DNA of 64,000 nucleotides from Gammaproteobacteria bacterium. GTDB lineage: Bacteria > Pseudomonadota > Gammaproteobacteria > Steroidobacterales > Steroidobacteraceae. Shown here piece after piece: positions 9,496 through 19,421 of this stretch (its first letter is position 1; each line of letters opens with the position of its first letter). Under the pieces are notes generated by a model, which made no database searches, was not told where the DNA came from, and saw nothing but the letters and a program-made list of their open reading frames with translations. Made by a program: the position numbers and the translations under genes. The DNA is taken from assembly GCA_016882265.1 (NCBI GenBank), contig VGVB01000006.1:1-64000 (forward strand). The letters are read 5' to 3'.

Positions 9496-9513
9496 GGGGA
9501 CGCTTCCCTTTTT
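9496..9513 (+). repeat. Solo REP-like half element directly before ppiD
   Basis: The core GGGGACGCTTCCC followed by five T sits immediately upstream of the ppiD ATG at 9514. The same core occurs as head-to-head pairs at 14935-14983 and 41234-41283. One arm alone can fold as AAGGG/CCCTT-type hairpin only weakly here, since the A-tract on the left is missing. It occupies the whole leader between tRNA-Asp and ppiD and leaves no standard ribosome binding site. Confidence 0.7.
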
Positions 9514-11403
9514 ATGCTGCAGAAAATCCATGACCGGCTGACCGGCATCTTTGCCGTCGTGATCCTGGTGGCGCTCGGCATCGTGTTCGTGTTCTGGGGC
9601 GTCGATGCGAGCGTCGGCACCTTCACCCGCGCCACCGGGGTCGAGGTCAACGGCGAGGAGATCGGCGCCGACCGCGTCCGGCGCGCCTTCCAGGACGAAC
9701 TCGGTCGCTACCAGCAGATGTTCGGTGCTGCTGAGATCCCGGCGGAGTTCCGCGAGCGCCTGCAGCAGGAAGTGCTCGATCAGGCAGTGCGCGCCGAGCT
9801 GGTCCGGCAGCGGACCCGCGAACTGCGCTACGCCGCCACCGACGCGCACGTGCTCGAAGCCTTGCGCCAGACCCCGGCGTTCCAGGTCGAAGGGAAGTTC
9901 TCGGCCGATGCGTATCACGCCGCGCTGCGCTCGGCCGGCCTGTCGACCGAGCGTTTCGAGGCGGAACAGCGCGAGGCGGCGCTGGCCCGGCAGCTTGACC
10001 GCGGCCTGCAGGTGTCGGCATTCGTCCTGCCCGGCGAGTTCGAGAGACGGGTCGCACTGCTGCACGAGGCGCGTGAACTCGCCTGGGTGGCGATCCCCGC
10101 CGCCGCATTCGCGGCGCAGGCCACGCCGACCGAGGCGGAGCTCACGACCTGGTTCGAGGCCCATCGGTCGCAGTATGTGAGCGAGGAGGCTGCCCGGCTC
10201 GAGTACGTCGAGCTGAACATCGCCGACCTGGCGGTGACCGCCGCGCCGGACCAGGCGCGCCTGCGCGAGTTCTACGACGCCAACGTCGAGCGCTACGCGA
10301 CCTCTGAGCAGCGTCGTGCGCGCCACGTGCTGATTGCGAACCAGGCGGATGCGGCCGCAGCCGAGGCGAGCGCGCACAAGGTGCTCGAGCAGGCGCAGGC
10401 GGGCGCCGATTTCGCGGCGCTGGCCCGCGAGCACTCGGCCGATACCGGGTCGGTGGCGCAGGGTGGCGACCTCGGCTGGGCCGAGCGCGGTGCGTTCGTG
10501 GCACCGTTCGCCGACGCGGTGTGGTCGATGCAGCCCGGGGAGATCCGCGGGCCGGTCAGGAGCGAGTTCGGCTGGCACGTGATCCGGCTCGACGCCGTCC
10601 GGCCGGGTACGGTCCGTTCCTTCGAGGAAGTGCGGGCGGAGATCGAGCCCGAGGTCCGGCGCCAGGACGTCGAGCGGCAGTTTAACGACCTGCAGGAACT
10701 GCTCGAGTCCGAGGCCTTCGAAGCCGGCGGCGATCTCGGCCGCGTCGCCGCGAAGCTGCAGCTCGAACTGCGCAGCGTGCCGCGGTTCACGCGCAATGAT
10801 AACGGAGCGCTCGGCAACAGCAGCGAACTCACGGCGGCGGTCTTCGCGCCGGATACGCTCACGGGCCAGGAGCTGCGTACCGCAGAGCTGGCGCCGGGCC
10901 GGGTCGTGACCGTGCGGGTCGCGGCGCACGAGCCGCCGCGCGAGCTGTCGCTGGCCGAGGTCCGGGACAAAGTGCTGGCCGACGCCAGGCGCGAACGAGT
11001 GCGGCAGCTCGCGGCGGAGAAGGCCACCGCGGTGCTCGGGGCGCTCAGCGGCGGGGGCGAATGGTCCACCGTCATTCGTCCGTGGGTGGCAGCGGCAGTG
11101 CGCCCGCGCCTGCTGCGACGGCACGACGGTGACGCGCTGCCGGAGGTCCTGGACGCTGCGTTCCGCGCGCCGGCGCCGGAGGGCAGGCCGCGATTCGGGA
11201 CGGCGCAGCTCGAGAACGGCGACAGTGTCGTCTGGCAGGTTTCAGCCGTTCGCAGCGGATCGCTGGCGGCGCTCGCGCCGGACGAGCAGAGCCGCGAGGC
11301 CGATCAATCCCGGCAGCGCGCCAGCAACGCCGACGCGGCGGTCTATGTCGCAGCGCTGCAGGCCTCGGCCAAGGTCAAGACCAACCCACAGCTCTTCGAC
11401 TGA
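9514..11403 (+). CDS. ppiD: SurA/PpiD-type peptidyl-prolyl isomerase, membrane-anchored periplasmic chaperone
   Basis: PpiD is anchored near the Sec translocon and helps folding of exported proteins. The N-terminus (MLQKIHDRLTGIFAVVILVA) is a cytoplasmic stub and one transmembrane helix, about residues 12-32. A SurA-like N-domain follows (to about 210), then a parvulin domain at about 265-360 (RARHVLIANQAD, HSADTGSVAQGGDLGW, FGWHVIRL), then a C-terminal chaperone region. Length 629 aa is typical. ppiD usually follows lon and hupB; here hupB is absent and two tRNAs lie between. Confidence 0.93.
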   Translation: MLQKIHDRLTGIFAVVILVALGIVFVFWGVDASVGTFTRATGVEVNGEEIGADRVRRAFQDELGRYQQMFGAAEIPAEFRERLQQEVLDQAVRAELVRQRTRELRYAATDAHVLEALRQTPAFQVEGKFSADAYHAALRSAGLSTERFEAEQREAALARQLDRGLQVSAFVLPGEFERRVALLHEARELAWVAIPAAAFAAQATPTEAELTTWFEAHRSQYVSEEAARLEYVELNIADLAVTAAPDQARLREFYDANVERYATSEQRRARHVLIANQADAAAAEASAHKVLEQAQAGADFAALAREHSADTGSVAQGGDLGWAERGAFVAPFADAVWSMQPGEIRGPVRSEFGWHVIRLDAVRPGTVRSFEEVRAEIEPEVRRQDVERQFNDLQELLESEAFEAGGDLGRVAAKLQLELRSVPRFTRNDNGALGNSSELTAAVFAPDTLTGQELRTAELAPGRVVTVRVAAHEPPRELSLAEVRDKVLADARRERVRQLAAEKATAVLGALSGGGEWSTVIRPWVAAAVRPRLLRRHDGDALPEVLDAAFRAPAPEGRPRFGTAQLENGDSVVWQVSAVRSGSLAALAPDEQSREADQSRQRASNADAAVYVAALQASAKVKTNPQLFD

Positions 11404-11705
11404 GCCGCGGCCGCTTCCTCGCGGCGCCGGCACGGCGGCCGGGATCCCACCCGTAAGCTCAGGCGCGGCGCCGGCACGGCGGCCGGGGTCCCGCTCGCAA
11501 ACCCGGCCGATCTTTACGAGTTTGCTCGCGGGCCCCGTCCGCCTCGCCGGTGCCGCGGCAACACGGGTGGGACGGGGCGGCGGGAACGTCGCGAGCGAGC
11601 GCGTAAGTCGGGCTCGCGCGAGCGAGCGAGTGTTCCCGACGCCCCGGTCCGCCGGTCCGCCGGTCCGCTGTGCCGCTGTGCCGCCGGTCTGCTGCGTCGC
11701 GGGGC
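11404..11705 (+). repeat. Gene-free GC-rich stretch with direct and tandem repeats
   Basis: No gene is seen in these 302 nt between the convergent ppiD and fabI. An exact 23-bp direct repeat, starting GCGGCGCCGGCACGG, lies at 11421-11443 and 11465-11487. Near 11580-11640, GGGAAC and GTTCCC flank two GCGAGCGAGCG runs, forming a partial inverted repeat. At 11645-11695 short CCGGTCCG / CCGCTGTG units repeat in tandem. No T-run terminator is visible. Confidence 0.6.
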
Positions 11706-12491
11706 CTACTCGGGGAAGGCCATGCCGACGTGGCTGTAGCCGGAATCGACGTACAGCACTTCGCCGGTGATGCCGGCGGCGAGGTCCGAGCACAGGAAAG
11801 CAGCCGCGTTACCGACGTCGTCGATCGTGACATTGCGGCGCATCGGCGCCACCTGCTCGACGTGGTGCAGCATCTTCCGCATGCCGGCAATCCCGGCCGC
11901 GGCCAGCGTCTTGATCGGGCCCGCCGAGATCGCATTGACCCGGATGCCGCGCGGACCGAGGTCGGCGGCGAGGAAGCGTACGTTGGCTTCGAGGCTGGCC
12001 TTGGCGAGGCCCATCACGTTGTACGACGGGATCGAGCGCACCGCGCCGAGGTAGGTCAGCGTCAGGAATGCGCCGGGCCGGCCCTGCATCAGCGGCAGCG
12101 CCGCGCGCACCAGCGCCGTCAGGCTGTAGCTGGAGATGTCGTGCGCGACGGCGAAGGCGTCGCGCGTGGTCGCCTCGACGAAGCCGCCGGCCAGCGCCTC
12201 ACGCGGGGCATACGCGACCGAATGCACAACCACGTCGAGGCCACCCCAGTCGCTGCCGATGCGGCTGAAAGCCGCCTCGATCTCGGCGTCCCGGCCGACG
12301 TCCAGCGGCAGCACGAGCGGCGAGCCGACCCGCGCCGCCAGCTCGATCACGCGTTCGCCGAGGCGCTCGTTCTGATAGGTGAAGGCGAGTTCGGCGCCTT
12401 CCCGGTGCAACGCCTGCGCGATGCCCCAGGCGATCGAGCGCTCGGTAGCGAGCCCGACGATCAGCGCCTTCCGGCCGGCCAGAAATCCCAT
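11706..12491 (-). CDS. fabI: Enoyl-[acyl-carrier-protein] reductase (NADH)
   Basis: FabI reduces trans-2-enoyl-ACP in the last step of each fatty-acid elongation cycle. The start at 12491 has GGGAG upstream and gives 261 residues, the normal length. Visible are the FabI-type nucleotide-binding start [20 protein letters not shown] and the catalytic Tyr-x6-Lys in [12 protein letters not shown], with the [10 protein letters not shown] substrate-loop motif. It is the first gene in the leftward direction after mltD, 23 nt downstream of it. Confidence 0.96.
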   Translation of the reverse strand: MGFLAGRKALIVGLATERSIAWGIAQALHREGAELAFTYQNERLGERVIELAARVGSPLVLPLDVGRDAEIEAAFSRIGSDWGGLDVVVHSVAYAPREALAGGFVEATTRDAFAVAHDISSYSLTALVRAALPLMQGRPGAFLTLTYLGAVRSIPSYNVMGLAKASLEANVRFLAADLGPRGIRVNAISAGPIKTLAAAGIAGMRKMLHHVEQVAPMRRNVTIDDVGNAAAFLCSDLAAGITGEVLYVDSGYSHVGMAFPE

Positions 12492-12514
12492 GTCTGCTCC
12501 CTGTACCTGTGAAA

Positions 12515-14101
12515 TCAACCGCCGACGTTGCGGCTGCTGTCCAGTCGGATCGTCAGGCGCTGGCCGGCGCGCAGCGCCGTGCTGCTGCCCATGGCGTTCC
12601 AGGCCTGAAGCTGCCGGACCGTGACGGCAAAGCGGCGCGCGATCAGCGACAGTGTGTCGCCGCGGCGCACCGTGTATTGCAGGCTGCGCGCGCCGCTGGC
12701 TGCGGCCGTGCCCGCGGCCGCAGGCGCCGTGCCGGAGACACTCAGTCGCTGGCTCGGCTGCAGCGTTGCGCTGGTCGAAATCCCGTTCAGGCGCGCGAGC
12801 TGCGCCACCGTCATGCCGTGCCGCCGGGCGATGCTCCACAGCGAATCGCCGGAGCGAACGCGGTGGACGCTGCGCTCGAACTCGCGCCCGAGTCCTGGCC
12901 GCAGCGGCGATACATCGCCGGCGGGTACCAGCAGCGCCGTGCCGGTCTCCGGCTCGACGCCGTTGGTGCCGTTGATTTCGCGCAGGAACGATTCTGGCAC
13001 CTTGAAGTGCCCGGCGATGGAAGCGATGGACTCACCCGGCGCCAGCGTATGCGTGCCGAGCTGCGCCCGGGCGTTGCTGTCCATGGCCGTGAAGCGGTTG
13101 ACGAAGCCGTCGGCGACGACCTCGGGCACGAGCAGGCGGTGCGGTCCCTGCGGGTCGGTGAGCCAGCGATTCCAGCCCGGATTCAGCGCATGCAGCTCCT
13201 CGGTGGTGATCCCGGCAAGGTCGGCCATCCGGCGCAGGTCGACGGCGCCGGCTGTTGGCACGACGCGGAAATACGGTGCGTCCGGAATGGCCGTGAGCGT
13301 GAGACCGTGCGCGGCCGGGTCGCGCACGATGCGCGCGAGCGCCAGCAGCTTCGGCACGTAGGCGCGGGTCTCGGCCGGCATCGACAACGAGAAGAAGTCC
13401 GTGCCGCGGCCGAGCGCGTAGTTGCGCGCCATCGCGCGCTGCACGTTGCCGGCGCCCCAGTTGTAGGACGCGATCGCGAGCATCCAGTCGCCGCCGAAGC
13501 GCTCGTACAGGACCTGCAGGTAGTCGAGTGCGGCGCGGGTCGCGTCGACGACGTCGCGGCGCTGGTCCTGCCAGTAGTTGCGACGCAGGCCGAACAGCTC
13601 GCCGGTCGGGGCGATGAACTGCCACAGTCCGGAAGCGTGGCTGCGGGAATAGGCGAACGGATTGAAGGCGCTCTCGACCACCGGCAACAGCGCCAGTTCC
13701 GCGGGCATGCCGCGGGCCTCGACCTCGTTGGCGATGAAGTGCAGGTAACGCAGCCCGCGCCCGAAGCAGCGCTCGAGGTAATCCGGATTGCGCGCGAACC
13801 ACGCCAGCTCGGCACGGACCCACGGGTGATCGACATCGGGCAGCGCCAGCCGCCGGCGAATTCGTTCCAGCAGATCGGCATGCACCGGCTCGGCCGGCAG
13901 CTCGTCGTGCATCGGTGCGCTGAGTTCCGGCACGGGCAGCGGCGGAGTGTCTACGACCTCGGGGGGCGACCGCGGGTCGTTGACGATGGTCGCATCCGGC
14001 AGTGTCGTGCTGCTGGTGCCGCTGACTCCGGCGCACCCGGCGAGCGCCAGCAGGCCGGCGACGGCGAGAGCGCGGCATGCCATGGCCGCCCGCTGCGTCA
14101 C
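12515..14101 (-). CDS. mltD: Membrane-bound lytic murein transglycosylase D, LysM lipoprotein
   Basis: MltD cleaves peptidoglycan glycan strands to 1,6-anhydro products. The 528-aa protein has a lipoprotein signal with lipobox LALAGC (Cys near 22), an SLT domain at about 110-260 (catalytic Glu in [13 protein letters not shown], then SGLWQFI and SYNWGAGNV), and three LysM-type repeats in the C-terminal 200 residues (for example [17 protein letters not shown] and [16 protein letters not shown]). Its start overlaps the gloB stop by 4 nt. Confidence 0.95.
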   Translation of the reverse strand: MTQRAAMACRALAVAGLLALAGCAGVSGTSSTTLPDATIVNDPRSPPEVVDTPPLPVPELSAPMHDELPAEPVHADLLERIRRRLALPDVDHPWVRAELAWFARNPDYLERCFGRGLRYLHFIANEVEARGMPAELALLPVVESAFNPFAYSRSHASGLWQFIAPTGELFGLRRNYWQDQRRDVVDATRAALDYLQVLYERFGGDWMLAIASYNWGAGNVQRAMARNYALGRGTDFFSLSMPAETRAYVPKLLALARIVRDPAAHGLTLTAIPDAPYFRVVPTAGAVDLRRMADLAGITTEELHALNPGWNRWLTDPQGPHRLLVPEVVADGFVNRFTAMDSNARAQLGTHTLAPGESIASIAGHFKVPESFLREINGTNGVEPETGTALLVPAGDVSPLRPGLGREFERSVHRVRSGDSLWSIARRHGMTVAQLARLNGISTSATLQPSQRLSVSGTAPAAAGTAAASGARSLQYTVRRGDTLSLIARRFAVTVRQLQAWNAMGSSTALRAGQRLTIRLDSSRNVGG

Positions 14102-14886
14102 CGGAAGCCGTCCTTCCAGCCGCGAATTGTGGCGAAGACGCCTGCGGCCGCCGGCAGCGGCTGTCCCGCATGCTGCTCGGCCGAGCGGCGTATGCCCGCG
14201 GAGCGGCAGCGCAGGAACGGGTTGATGCGCTTCTCCGTGCCAATCGTCGTCGGCAGTGTCGGCCGGCCGGCCTCTCGCTCCGCTGCGGCCTGCCGGGTCT
14301 GCCCGGCCAGCTCCGCGTTGTCCGGATCGGCCGCCAGCGCGAAGCGCAGGTTGGCGAGCGTGTACTCATGGGCCGGGAAGACGCGGGTGCTGTCCGGCAG
14401 CGCGGCCAGCGTATCGAGCGAGGCGAGCATCTGCTCGGCCGTGCCCTCGAACAGGCGGCCACAGCCGGCGCTGAACAGCGTATCGCCGGGGAACAGGGCC
14501 CCGTGCCCGTAATAGGCGATGTGCCCGGCCGTGTGGCCCGGGACGTCGAAGACAGCGAAATCGAGGCCGGTGGCTGCCGGGGTTACGCGTTCGCCGCCGC
14601 CTGTTGCCGTGCAGTCGAACGGCAGGCGCTCGTGGCGTGGCCCGAATACGGCCGCGCCGGTAACGGCCGCAAGTTCGCGAACGCCGCCCACGTGATCCGG
14701 GTGATGGTGTGTGACCAGTATGGCCGCAAGGTGCAGGTCATCGCTCGCGAGAGCCTGGAGTACCGGATCCGCAGTACCCGGGTCCACGACCGTCGCGGCG
14801 CGTGGATCGGTCAGGCCCCGGATCAGCCAGATGTAGTTGTCCTGGAAGGCCGGGATGGGCCTGACGTCGAGCTGGGTCAAGGGCAA
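14098..14886 (-). CDS. gloB: Hydroxyacylglutathione hydrolase (glyoxalase II)
   Basis: GloB hydrolyses S-lactoylglutathione to lactate and glutathione in methylglyoxal detoxification. The metallo-beta-lactamase metal motif THHHPDHVGG is at about 59-68, with further ligands in DVPGHTAGHI, FPGDTLFSAGCGR and PAHEYT. The C-terminal region contains the glyoxalase II substrate-binding helices (EKRINPFLR). Length 262 aa is normal. It is divergent from the methyltransferase-rnhA-dnaQ operon, the arrangement seen in many Gammaproteobacteria. Confidence 0.95.
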   Translation of the reverse strand: MPLTQLDVRPIPAFQDNYIWLIRGLTDPRAATVVDPGTADPVLQALASDDLHLAAILVTHHHPDHVGGVRELAAVTGAAVFGPRHERLPFDCTATGGGERVTPAATGLDFAVFDVPGHTAGHIAYYGHGALFPGDTLFSAGCGRLFEGTAEQMLASLDTLAALPDSTRVFPAHEYTLANLRFALAADPDNAELAGQTRQAAAEREAGRPTLPTTIGTEKRINPFLRCRSAGIRRSAEQHAGQPLPAAAGVFATIRGWKDGFR

Positions 14887-14934
14887 GCCCCGCTGCCGGT
14901 ACCGCGCGTATTAGACCGTCCGTCGCCGGCAAAG

Positions 14935-14983
14935 AAAAGGGGACGCTTCCCTTTTTCGTCGAAAAAGGGAAGCGTCCCCTTTT
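14935..14983 (+). repeat. REP-like inverted pair between gloB and the methyltransferase
   Basis: Two 22-nt arms with core GGGGACGCTTCCC are exact reverse complements around the 5-nt loop CGTCG. Each arm is itself an imperfect palindrome (AAAAGGG...CCCTTTT). It sits in the 102-nt divergent intergenic space, 5 nt before the ATG of the methyltransferase, so it must affect the promoter or leader there. It matches the copy at 41234-41283. Confidence 0.9.
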
Positions 14984-14988
14984 CGGGT

Positions 14989-15705
14989 ATGCTGCCGGCC
15001 GTGAACGAATGGCTCGCGACGCCGCTGGGTCGGATGCTGCTCGCGCAGGAGCGGGCCATCGTCGCCGCGGCGCTGGAGCGTGCCTTCGGCATCTACTGCG
15101 TGCAGCTCGGCGACTGGGGCGGAGCCGGCGAATTCCTCGCCGCCGCACGCACGCGCCGGCAGGCGCTCCTCGCCAGCGCACCCGCGCCGGGAGCGGCGCT
15201 GGTCTGCGAGCTGACCTCGTTGCCGCTGCAGACCGACAGCGTCGATGTGCTGCTGCTGCCGCACACGCTCGAGTTCGTCGATGATCCGCACGAGTTGCTG
15301 CGCGAGGCCGGCCGGGTCCTGAACGGCGAGGGCGAGCTGATCGCGCTCGCGTTCGAGCCGCTGGGCGGCTGGTCACTGCGCGATGCACTGACCCGCGGCG
15401 GTTTTCCGCCGGGCCTGCGCCGCTTGGTGTCAGCGCGCCGGCTTACCGACTGGCTGCGGCTGGTCGGCTTCGAGGTCGGGCGGGCCGAGCGCTACCAGTA
15501 CGCGCCGCCACTGGCGGGCCTGCAGGCCGGACGTGCCGGCGCGCTGTTCGAGCGGCTCGGGCGCAAGGCCTGGCCACGCCTGTCCGGCGCCTACCTGCTG
15601 CGCGCCCGCAAGCGCGTCTACACGATGACGCCGGTCCGTACGCGCCAACGCCTGCGCACGGCCGTGATCGGCGGCCTGGTCGAGCCGGCGCGCCGGGCTT
15701 CATGA
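14989..15705 (+). CDS. Class I SAM-dependent methyltransferase, YafS-like
   Basis: This 238-aa protein sits between gloB and rnhA, where YafS-type methyltransferases of unknown substrate are usually found. The Rossmann-like part shows [19 protein letters not shown] (post-motif acidic strand) and [17 protein letters not shown], but the usual glycine-rich motif I near the N-terminus is weak ([14 protein letters not shown]). The chosen ATG 14989 lies directly after the REP pair; GTG 15001 is an alternative. The stop overlaps the rnhA start (ATGA). Confidence 0.8.
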   Translation: MLPAVNEWLATPLGRMLLAQERAIVAAALERAFGIYCVQLGDWGGAGEFLAAARTRRQALLASAPAPGAALVCELTSLPLQTDSVDVLLLPHTLEFVDDPHELLREAGRVLNGEGELIALAFEPLGGWSLRDALTRGGFPPGLRRLVSARRLTDWLRLVGFEVGRAERYQYAPPLAGLQAGRAGALFERLGRKAWPRLSGAYLLRARKRVYTMTPVRTRQRLRTAVIGGLVEPARRAS

Positions 15706-16136
15706 GCGAGGTCGAGATCTATACGGACGGGGCCTGTCGCGGCAATCCCGGGCCCGGCGGCTGGGGCGTCCTGTTGCGCGCGAGCGGGCGCGAGCGCGAG
15801 CTGTTCGGCGGCGAGCCGATGACGACCAACAACCGCATGGAACTGACCGCGGCGATCCGCGCGCTGGAGGCGCTGCGGCGACCCTGCCGCGTCGCGCTGT
15901 ACACCGATTCGACCTATGTCCGTCACGGCATCACGCAGTGGCTGGCCGAGTGGGAGCGGCGCGGCTGGCGCACGGCCGCTCGCAAGCCGGTCAGGAACCA
16001 GGATCTGTGGCAGCGCCTCGCGGAGCTGGCCGCCCGGCACCACATCGACTGGCACTGGGTCCGCGGCCACTCCGGTCATCCCGAGAACGAGCGCGCCGAC
16101 CAGCTCGCCAACCGGGGCATCGATTCGCTGAAGTGA
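15702..16136 (+). CDS. rnhA: Ribonuclease HI
   Basis: RNase HI degrades the RNA strand of RNA-DNA hybrids. The 144-aa protein shows the acidic catalytic residues: Asp in [17 protein letters not shown], Glu in NRMELTAAI, Asp in LYTDSTYV and Asp in [12 protein letters not shown]. It overlaps the upstream methyltransferase by 4 nt and precedes dnaQ, the conserved order. Confidence 0.97.
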   Translation: MSEVEIYTDGACRGNPGPGGWGVLLRASGRERELFGGEPMTTNNRMELTAAIRALEALRRPCRVALYTDSTYVRHGITQWLAEWERRGWRTAARKPVRNQDLWQRLAELAARHHIDWHWVRGHSGHPENERADQLANRGIDSLK

Positions 16137-16215
16137 GCGCCCGGCCCTGCGGCTGCGGGCCTGCGCTCTGCTATCCTTGCGCCGCGTCACCACCGGCAGC
16201 AGGACCCGCGACCGC

Positions 16216-16938
16216 GTGCGCCAGATCGTTCTCGACACCGAAACCACCGGCCTCGAAGTCAGCGAAGGTCACCGGATCATCGAGATCGGCTGCGTCGAGC
16301 TGAGCAACCGCCGGCTGACCGGGCGGACCTGGCAGCGGTACCTGCAGCCCGAGCGCGCGGTCGATGCCGGCGCGCTGCGCGTGCACGGCATCACCGAGGA
16401 ATTCCTCGCGGCCCAGCCGCGCTTCGGCGAGGTGGCTGGCGACCTGATCGGGTTCATCAGCGGGGCCGAGCTCCTGATCCACAATGCGCCCTTCGACGTC
16501 GGTTTCCTCGACGCCGAGTTCGCCCGCCTCAGCGAAGCGACGACGGTCGCGGCCCTGTGCAGCGTGACCGACACGCTGCTGCTGGCCCGGCGCATGCACC
16601 CCGGACAGCGCAACAGCCTCGACGCGCTGTGCCGGCGCTACAGCGTCGATGCCTCGAATCGCGACCTGCACGGTGCGCTGCTCGATGCGCGCCTGCTCGC
16701 GGACGTCTATCTCGCGATGACGGGCGGGCAGGGGGCGCTGACGCTGGAGGCGGGACCGGCCGAAGCCGGCCGCAAAGAGGCCCGCCGCCGTTCGCCCCAT
16801 GGCCGGATCCCGGCCCCGGTCATCGAGCCGGATGCCGCCGAGCTCGCCGCCCACGAGGCCGCGCTGGCGGCGATCGAGCGCGCCAGCGGTGCGCCGGCAC
16901 TGTTCCGCCGTCTGTCGCCTGAGTCGGGCGACAGTTGA
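16216..16938 (+). CDS. dnaQ: DNA polymerase III epsilon subunit (3'-5' proofreading exonuclease)
   Basis: Epsilon is the editing exonuclease of the replicative polymerase. DEDDh residues are visible in VLDTETTGLE (Asp, Glu), HNAPFDVGFLD (Asp) and DLHGALLDARLLADVYL (His, Asp). I chose GTG 16216 because the protein then starts VRQIVLDTETTG like known epsilons; a TTG at 16177 would add 13 unlikely residues. The C-terminal ~50 residues are Ala/Arg-rich with no signature. The polysaccharide locus begins 35 nt downstream. Confidence 0.93.
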   Translation: MRQIVLDTETTGLEVSEGHRIIEIGCVELSNRRLTGRTWQRYLQPERAVDAGALRVHGITEEFLAAQPRFGEVAGDLIGFISGAELLIHNAPFDVGFLDAEFARLSEATTVAALCSVTDTLLLARRMHPGQRNSLDALCRRYSVDASNRDLHGALLDARLLADVYLAMTGGQGALTLEAGPAEAGRKEARRRSPHGRIPAPVIEPDAAELAAHEAALAAIERASGAPALFRRLSPESGDS

Positions 16939-16973
16939 GTCGATCGGTCACCGTCTTCGCAGCAGGAGCCCGC

Positions 16974-18272
16974 ATGCCCGTCCCGTCCCGTCCTCCGGTC
17001 CGACTCGGCCGTTGCCGCATCGGCGTCATCGGCCTCGGTTATGTCGGTCTGCCGCTGGCGGTCGAGTTCGGACGGCGCTACGACACGACCGGCTTCGACG
17101 TGCGCGCCGAGCGCGTCGCCGAGCTGGCGCGCGGCCGCGACCATACCCTCGAAGTCAGCCGGGCCGAACTGCGCGCGGCCCGCCGCCTGCGCTTCACCAC
17201 CGAGTTGCGCGCGCTGCGCCGCTGCCGCGTCTTCATCGTCACCGTGCCGACGCCGATCGACGAGTACAAGCGCCCGGACCTCGGCCCGCTCGAACGGGCC
17301 AGCGAGTCGGTGGGGCGCGTGCTGCGGCGCGGCGCGGTGGTGATCTACGAGTCCACGGTCTATCCCGGCTGCACCGAGGAGGTCTGCGTGCCGATCCTCG
17401 AGCGTCTCTCGGGGTTGCGCTGCAACATGGACTTCTTCGTCGGCTACAGCCCGGAGCGCATCAATCCCGGCGACCGCGAGCACCGCCTGACGACGATCCG
17501 CAAGGTGACCGCCGGCTCGACGCCGGAAGCCGCACGCTTCGTCGATGCGCTGTACGGCTCGATCGTCAGCGCCGGCACGCACCCGGCTTCCAGCATCCGC
17601 GTCGCCGAAGCGGCCAAGGTCATCGAGAACACGCAGCGCGACGTCAACATCGCGCTGATCAACGAGCTGGCGATGATCTTCAACCGGCTCGGCATCGATA
17701 CCGGCGAAGTGCTGGCGGCCGCCGGCAGCAAGTGGAACTTCCTGCCGTTCCGGCCCGGGCTGGTCGGCGGGCACTGCATCGGCGTCGATCCGTACTACCT
17801 GACGCACAAGGCCCAGGCGATCGGCTATCACCCGGAGATGATCCTCGCCGGCCGGCGGATCAACGACAACATGGCGATCTGGGTGGCCGGCGAGGTCGTG
17901 CGGCTGATGACCGGCAAGCGCATCCACGTCAACGGCGCGCGCGTGCTGGTTCTCGGGCTGACCTTCAAGGAAGACTGCCCGGACCTGCGCAATTCCAAGG
18001 TCGCCGACCTGATCCACGAGCTCGCCGGCTACGGCGCGCAGGTCGAGGTCTGGGACCCGTGGGTCGATCCGCGCGAGGCCCGCGCTGAGTACGGCGTGCG
18101 GCTCGTGCGCCGGCCGGCGCGCGGCCACTACGACGCGATCGTCGTCGCGGTCGCGCACCGGCAGTTCCGCGCGCTCGAGGTCGCGGCGCTGCGTCGCTGC
18201 GCGCGCCGCAACCACGTGCTGTACGACATCAAGCACGTGTTCCCGAAGGAGGCCGTCGATGGCCGGCTCTGA
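16974..18272 (+). CDS. Nucleotide-sugar 6-dehydrogenase, TviB/WbpA type
   Basis: Family members oxidise UDP-GlcNAc or a related UDP-sugar to the uronic acid with two NAD+. The Rossmann motif is [14 protein letters not shown], followed by [26 protein letters not shown] and the catalytic Cys in [13 protein letters not shown]. These features fit the Vi-antigen TviB / WbpA branch, unlike the UDP-glucose enzyme at 48531. ATG 16974 has AGCAGGAG upstream. The stop overlaps the next gene, so dehydrogenase and epimerase are coupled, as in tviB-tviC. Confidence 0.9.
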   Translation: MPVPSRPPVRLGRCRIGVIGLGYVGLPLAVEFGRRYDTTGFDVRAERVAELARGRDHTLEVSRAELRAARRLRFTTELRALRRCRVFIVTVPTPIDEYKRPDLGPLERASESVGRVLRRGAVVIYESTVYPGCTEEVCVPILERLSGLRCNMDFFVGYSPERINPGDREHRLTTIRKVTAGSTPEAARFVDALYGSIVSAGTHPASSIRVAEAAKVIENTQRDVNIALINELAMIFNRLGIDTGEVLAAAGSKWNFLPFRPGLVGGHCIGVDPYYLTHKAQAIGYHPEMILAGRRINDNMAIWVAGEVVRLMTGKRIHVNGARVLVLGLTFKEDCPDLRNSKVADLIHELAGYGAQVEVWDPWVDPREARAEYGVRLVRRPARGHYDAIVVAVAHRQFRALEVAALRRCARRNHVLYDIKHVFPKEAVDGRL

Positions 18273-19326
18273 GCCCTGCGCGCGGCCGATCCTCGTTACC
18301 GGCGCGGCCGGCTTCATCGGTTATCACACCGCGCGGGCGCTGCTCGCGCGCGGCGACGCCGTCATCGGCCTCGACAACCTGAACGACTACTACGATCCGC
18401 GGCTGAAACAGGCGCGACTCGCGCGGTTGCAGCAGCTCCCGGGCTTCCGCTTCTTGCGCCTGGACCTCGTCGACCGCGCCGGCATGGATGCCCTGTTCGC
18501 GCGCGAACGCCCGCGGCGGGTCGTGCATCTCGCCGCGCAGGCCGGCGTGCGCTACTCGATCCAGAACCCGCACGTGTACGTGGACAGCAACGTCACGGGC
18601 ACGCTGCACGTGCTCGAGGGCTGCCGCCATCACGGCGTCGAGCATCTGGTGTTCGCCTCGACCAGCTCCGTCTATGGCGCGAACACGAAGATGCCGTTCT
18701 CGGTGCACCAGAACGTCGATCACCCGCTGTCGTTCTACGCCGCGACCAAGAAGGCCAACGAGCTGATGGCGCATACCTACGCTGCGCTGTACGGCCTGCC
18801 GGTGACCGGCCTGCGCTTCTTCACCGTGTACGGGCCCTGGGGCCGGCCGGACATGGCGCTCTTTCTGTTCACGCGCAACATCCTCGCCGGACGGCCGATC
18901 GATGTGTTCAACTACGGCCACCACCGCCGTGACTTCACCTACATCGACGACATCGCCGGCGGCGTGATCGCCGCGCTCGACCACGTGGCCGCGCCGGATC
19001 CGGCCTGGAGCGGCGATGCGCCGGACCCGGCCACGAGCCGCGCGCCGTACCGGCTCTACAACATCGGCAACAACCGCCCGGTCGAGCTGATGCATTACAT
19101 CGCCGTGCTCGAGGACTGCCTCGGCCGCAAGGCCGAGATGAACCTGCTGCCGCTGCAGACCGGCGATGTGCCCGACACCTGGGCCGACGCCGAGGACCTG
19201 GTCCGCGACGTCGGCTATCGCCCCGCCACGCCAGTGGAGGAGGGCGTGCGCCGATTCGTCGACTGGTATCTCGAGTACTACCGGGATGAGGCGCCGGCCG
19301 AGCCGCGGGTGACGAACCTGGGGTAG
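18259..19326 (+). CDS. NAD-dependent epimerase, UDP-glucuronate 4-epimerase family
   Basis: An extended short-chain dehydrogenase that would epimerise C4 of a UDP-uronic acid. Visible are the NAD-binding motif [15 protein letters not shown], the stretch [15 protein letters not shown] typical of UDP-glucuronate epimerases, and the catalytic Tyr-x3-Lys in [10 protein letters not shown] with a preceding Ser/Thr (STSSVYG). It overlaps the dehydrogenase by 14 nt. Substrate could be UDP-GlcA or, given its partner, UDP-GlcNAcA. The last codons overlap the ccdB relic on the other strand. Confidence 0.9.
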   Translation: MAGSEPCARPILVTGAAGFIGYHTARALLARGDAVIGLDNLNDYYDPRLKQARLARLQQLPGFRFLRLDLVDRAGMDALFARERPRRVVHLAAQAGVRYSIQNPHVYVDSNVTGTLHVLEGCRHHGVEHLVFASTSSVYGANTKMPFSVHQNVDHPLSFYAATKKANELMAHTYAALYGLPVTGLRFFTVYGPWGRPDMALFLFTRNILAGRPIDVFNYGHHRRDFTYIDDIAGGVIAALDHVAAPDPAWSGDAPDPATSRAPYRLYNIGNNRPVELMHYIAVLEDCLGRKAEMNLLPLQTGDVPDTWADAEDLVRDVGYRPATPVEEGVRRFVDWYLEYYRDEAPAEPRVTNLG

Positions 19327-19421
19327 TTGCCGGCGGTCAGATCACTCTGAACATCGAGAAGCAGCGGATAGGCCGCCCGCGATGCGGGGTTGGTGTTGCG
19401 ATACACCGCGAACCGAGCCAT
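19278..19421 (-). pseudogene. Truncated CcdB-like toxin
   Basis: On the minus strand, the ATG at 19421 overlaps the ccdA-like stop (TGATG), the usual ccdAB coupling. The first ~28 residues, MARFAVYRNTNPASRAAYPL then LLDVQSDL, match CcdB proteins. After that the frame runs into the antisense of the epimerase gene and stops after 47 residues instead of about 100. The gyrase-poisoning C-terminus is lost, so it should be inactive. The break coincides with the end of the epimerase gene. Confidence 0.75.

Noticed and set aside
12509..14512. 667-codon plus-strand frame across mltD and gloB
   Set aside because: Antisense shadow of two clearly identified genes; no family signature.
14935..14983. REP pair as a rho-independent terminator
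   Set aside because: It has a T-run after the stem on both strands, but it lies upstream of both divergent genes and recurs elsewhere inside a coding frame, so a repeat element explains it better.
16707..18317. 536-codon minus-strand frame across the nucleotide-sugar dehydrogenase
   Set aside because: Antisense shadow of a clear family member; no independent start signal.
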